Assembly (NCBI GenBank): GCA_015499985.1
Contig: JAAAUF010000766.1
Span: 1 to 20,225 of the forward strand
DNA length: 20,225 nt
Direction: 5' to 3'
Source of the DNA: Haplosporangium gracile
Taxonomy: Eukaryota > Mortierellomycota > Mortierellomycetes > Mortierellales > Mortierellaceae
Shown piece after piece: positions 17,386 to 20,225 of this stretch. Every line of letters starts with the position of its first letter. Position 1 is the stretch's first letter. The notes under the pieces were generated by a model that did no database searches, was not told the origin of the DNA, and worked only from the letters and a program-made list of their open reading frames with translations. The position numbers were made by a program, and so were the translations under genes.

Positions 17386-20058
17386 ATGGCTGAACCTACC
17401 AAGCAGGAGATCCAGGATGTTTTCAAGAAGCTGTCTCTCCACCGCGCAAATAAGGTCCGCACTCCACTCTACGCCCCAGTAGTCACACACACTTCCCACA
17501 CTACCACCTTTATGAGAGCCTTTTTCTTGTCGTTCCCACACACACAACCTCTCTACCCTGTTGGCTTTGTAATAAGCACCTCATGGTTCAAAAAGAAAAG
17601 ACTGTGTCTTGTGCCCAGGGTCGAGCACGAACTGAATGGACCGAATGTAACAAGGTCTCATTCACTAATTGGTCCACCGCCATGGGAAGACCTGGCTCTT
17701 TCTGAGAAGCACACCCGATAAACTGACACTTTTTTACGCCCTCTCACTTTGCTGGTATTAGAACTGCTTTGACTGTCATGCAAGTATCGACAACAACTGC
17801 TGGACAAGTATCCCCTTTGGCATCTTTCTCTGTACAGACTGTGGCGCGCTCCATCGCAGCTTTGGAACTCACGTCAGTTTCGTCCGGTAAGCCCATCCTA
17901 CTTTCTCCCCCTTGCTCCCTCCTCGCTCCTCTTCTCTTTCTCGTTACAAGGCTCCCTTTGTTTCAGTTCAACGAGGAGATCCAGTATATACATACCGGTG
18001 TAGAGAAAAGTGGGAGCGAGAGAATTGGAAGCCATACTGCTGCCACTCTCTTTTCGTCTTCAACTCTTCTTTTTTTTTTTCACTGCTCCATAAATATATT
18101 ACTGAACAAGGAGGATGAAAAAGAGGTGGCGATGAGGGTTTGTTGACGATGCATGATAGTCAGTTTTAGCCCTGATACTTGTTTTCTGCTCACCTGGCAT
18201 AAAGAAACGCTCTTTCGAAAGGAAAACAAACAATAAACAATGCATAACGGTGCGCGGACCCTCTTGTGACCAGGACCCGACATCCTGCTAGGTTTGGGGC
18301 TGGGGTGAGAAAACAAAAAACGACGGACTAAAAACTAACCCCATCGATCATAACAAAAAATTATAGATCGACTGTACTGGATAAATGGACTTGGGAGCAG
18401 CTGCGGGCAATGACGGTCGGAGGCAATGCTGCTGCGAAGGAATACTTTAACAAACACCCCGCCGCGGACTCTAAGGATGCAAAAACCAAGTACTCCAGCA
18501 AGATCGGAATCGCCTACAAGGAAAAGTTGGCCCAGAAAGTCAAGGATGACTTAATTGCGTAAGTTATACTCCTTGTTGTCTTGAATGAAGTAACATGGAT
18601 CCATGGATCAACTACAGCCAATCTTTGATTCAGGGTGCACACACAAGGAAAGGATATGCAAAAGTAGAAATAGGGGCTGACATTATTTCAATTCTTTTTT
18701 GCAGTCGCCCTGGAAAACAAGGTCTGGAGAACGAGGAGACCAGCAAGTCCTCGGTATCAACACCAGTGTCTGCAAACACGGAAGAAGACTTTTTCAACAA
18801 CTGGAACCAGCCCAAAAAGCCTACATCCTCAAATGTGACGTCGCCACTGTCAGCTGGACCACCCGTGGTTGGACTCGGATCTGCTGCCAACACAACTCGT
18901 ACTAGCGCATCAACCTTGACTGCCTCTCGACCCGTCAAATCAACTCTCACTTCTGCCCGAAAGACTGGCATGGCGGCCAAGCCAATGAAGTTGGGTGCTA
19001 AAAAGACAGGAACCATCAGTTTTGAGGAAGCAGAGGTGCGTGCCAAGGCCGAGGCGGAGAGGATTGAGAAGTTGGGCTTTGAAGCTGCGGAAGAGGAGAG
19101 AATTCTAAAGTTAGCGGCTGAGAAGGCTAAGGCTGAGGCTGCACAGGGAGGAGCTCAGGCGAACAATGGTATGAACGCATCGGCTGCCCGCACCAACTAC
19201 TACCAGGCCAACACTGCAGACAAGACACGTGTCTCTTCTGAGGATCTGGAGCGGTTGGGTATGGGTATGGGTCGCATGGGTTTTGGAGCAGCCCCCGCAG
19301 CAAAGCCAGCAGCAGCGCGTTCAGGATTCGGTGGCATGGGCAGCGGCTACTCACCCCAAGTAGAAGGTACACCTTATATCATGTTCGCTGCATGGTTATT
19401 ATGCGACTGTTTTGATCTGTCCAGCGAGTACTGAGCACTGACACCATGTTGTTTGTGGGACTATTGATCCATTGAAACAGAGAACACGATGGCGGCACGG
19501 GAAAAGTTTGGGAACCAAAAGGGAATATCGTCGGACCAATACTTTGGACGGAACAACTACGATGCAGACGCGCAAGCCGAGGCCAGCAACCGACTGCAGT
19601 CCTTCTCTGGAGCCACTAGTATCAGCAGCAATCAATACTTTGGCCGGCCCGAAGATTCACCTTCTCTCACAAGTGATGGTACGTTTGTTTGCATGTTGTG
19701 TTCTCGCTGCAAAATCCATAATAGAGCGAAGAAGGTACTTGCAGTGTTTATGGTGTTGATGTTTGTGTATCGCTTGTTTTTTTTTGTCTAATAGTGTCAT
19801 TGGCGTCGTTGAGCAACCTTTCTGGATCAGAGTTGGCCAAGAAGTTGGGACAGGCCGACTTGGCCACTCTTAAGAACGCTGTGCAATCTGGAGCCGGAAA
19901 GGTAGCAGCATGCGCACTTTTAATATTGCGGTTTTTTTTCTTTTTTTTTTGTGTGTGATGCCTGTTTAACTTACCCGGTCCTCTATGTGAACACCGTTTA
20001 TACATAATAGTTGACGGATATTTTGCAAGACATGCAAGCTCGGTACAACTACTACTAA
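17386..20058 (+). CDS. GLO3: Arf GTPase-activating protein, GLO3/ArfGAP2-3 type, 466 aa
   Basis: Seven exons read in one frame: 17386-17454, 17762-17886, 18367-18558, 18705-19366, 19481-19678, 19795-19901 and 20011-20058, all with GT-AG introns, ending at TAA 20056-20058. The N-terminal ArfGAP domain has zinc cysteines 25, 28, 47 and 50 (NCFDC, LCTDC) and the catalytic arginine finger Arg55 in [31 protein letters not shown] and [18 protein letters not shown] then follow. The middle part has the Lys-rich [16 protein letters not shown] and an acidic/Ala coiled-coil-like run, the coatomer/cargo/SNARE-binding region of this family. The C-terminal region has two copies of the Glo3 motif, [10 protein letters not shown] (364-373) and [10 protein letters not shown] (396-405), and an amphipathic end ([15 protein letters not shown]). 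The protein would stimulate GTP hydrolysis on Arf1 at the Golgi during COPI coat cycling. Its zinc-finger spacing is CX2CX18CX2C, two residues longer than usual. Confidence 0.93.
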
Positions 20059-20073
20059 GCCTGGAACGGTATA

Positions 20074-20225
20074 CTTTGTTCTTGAACAAAGCACTAGCGT
20101 AAAAGAAACAGGCACAGGAGACTCGAAACAACTACAGCCAAACAACACCATCATCAACTAGCAAAACACTAACAAGCAAAGCGGATTTCGCTTCTCTCTC
20201 TCTCTTTTACGCTAGTGCTTTGTTC
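20074..20225. repeat. Inverted repeats in the 3' flank of the ArfGAP gene
   Basis: The 23 bases at 20084-20106 (GAACAAAGCACTAGCGTAAA and on) are exactly reverse-complementary to 20203-20225, the last bases of the window, enclosing a 96-nt loop. The left arm is also part of a smaller perfect palindrome, CTTTGTTC-TT-GAACAAAG, at 20074-20091. A CT dinucleotide run at about 20192-20208 borders the right arm. The structure starts 15-25 nt after the ArfGAP stop codon, so it may lie in the 3' untranslated region. It could be a hairpin, the edge of a repeat element cut by the window, or an assembly fold-back. Confidence 0.8.

Noticed and set aside
17887..18366. Long intron 2 of the ArfGAP gene as a host for a snoRNA
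   Set aside because: No convincing C/D box pair or H/ACA arrangement was found by eye; the length alone is not evidence.

Overview
The window looks like nuclear DNA of an early-diverging fungus, most likely Mortierellomycota (Mortierella and relatives). The evidence is short GT-AG introns, compact genes with CT-rich 5' flanks, and a cluster of large F-box/leucine-rich-repeat genes of the kind that is hugely expanded in that group. This assignment comes from family resemblance, not from a database search.

Layout. At the left edge (155-520, +) is a doubtful small membrane-protein reading frame. From 793 to 13391 everything recognisable lies on the minus strand. There are three intact F-box/LRR genes (793-2733, 9236-11326, 11586-13391). 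Between the first and second of these, 3.8-8.2 kb is a run of decayed genes: an FAD-dependent monooxygenase pseudogene (about 3821-5723), a relic of a TnpB/Fanzor-like RNA-guided nuclease with RuvC-I and RuvC-III motifs but no zinc ribbon (about 6062-7006), and a frame-shifted F-box/LRR-like pseudogene (about 6951-8191) that abuts the nuclease relic. A 2.5-kb non-coding stretch (13392-15910) separates this accessory block from two intact, intron-containing plus-strand genes. These are a small four-helix membrane protein with an N-terminal cysteine cluster (15911-16695) and a seven-exon GLO3/ArfGAP2-3-type Arf GTPase-activating protein of COPI transport (17386-20058).

The F-box genes would act as substrate adaptors of SCF ubiquitin ligases. 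Their tandem, same-strand arrangement with a dead copy among them suggests birth-and-death evolution in a variable region, next to a housekeeping region on the right. Two long hairpin-forming inverted repeats stand out: 8991/9096 downstream of the second F-box gene, and 20084/20225 in the 3' flank of the ArfGAP gene, ending exactly at the window's last base. No tRNA, rRNA, CRISPR array or complete transposon was seen.

The most interesting items are the Fanzor-like relic, the 33-bp-arm hairpin, the CAA-repeat leader of the membrane-protein gene and the unusual spacing in the ArfGAP zinc finger.
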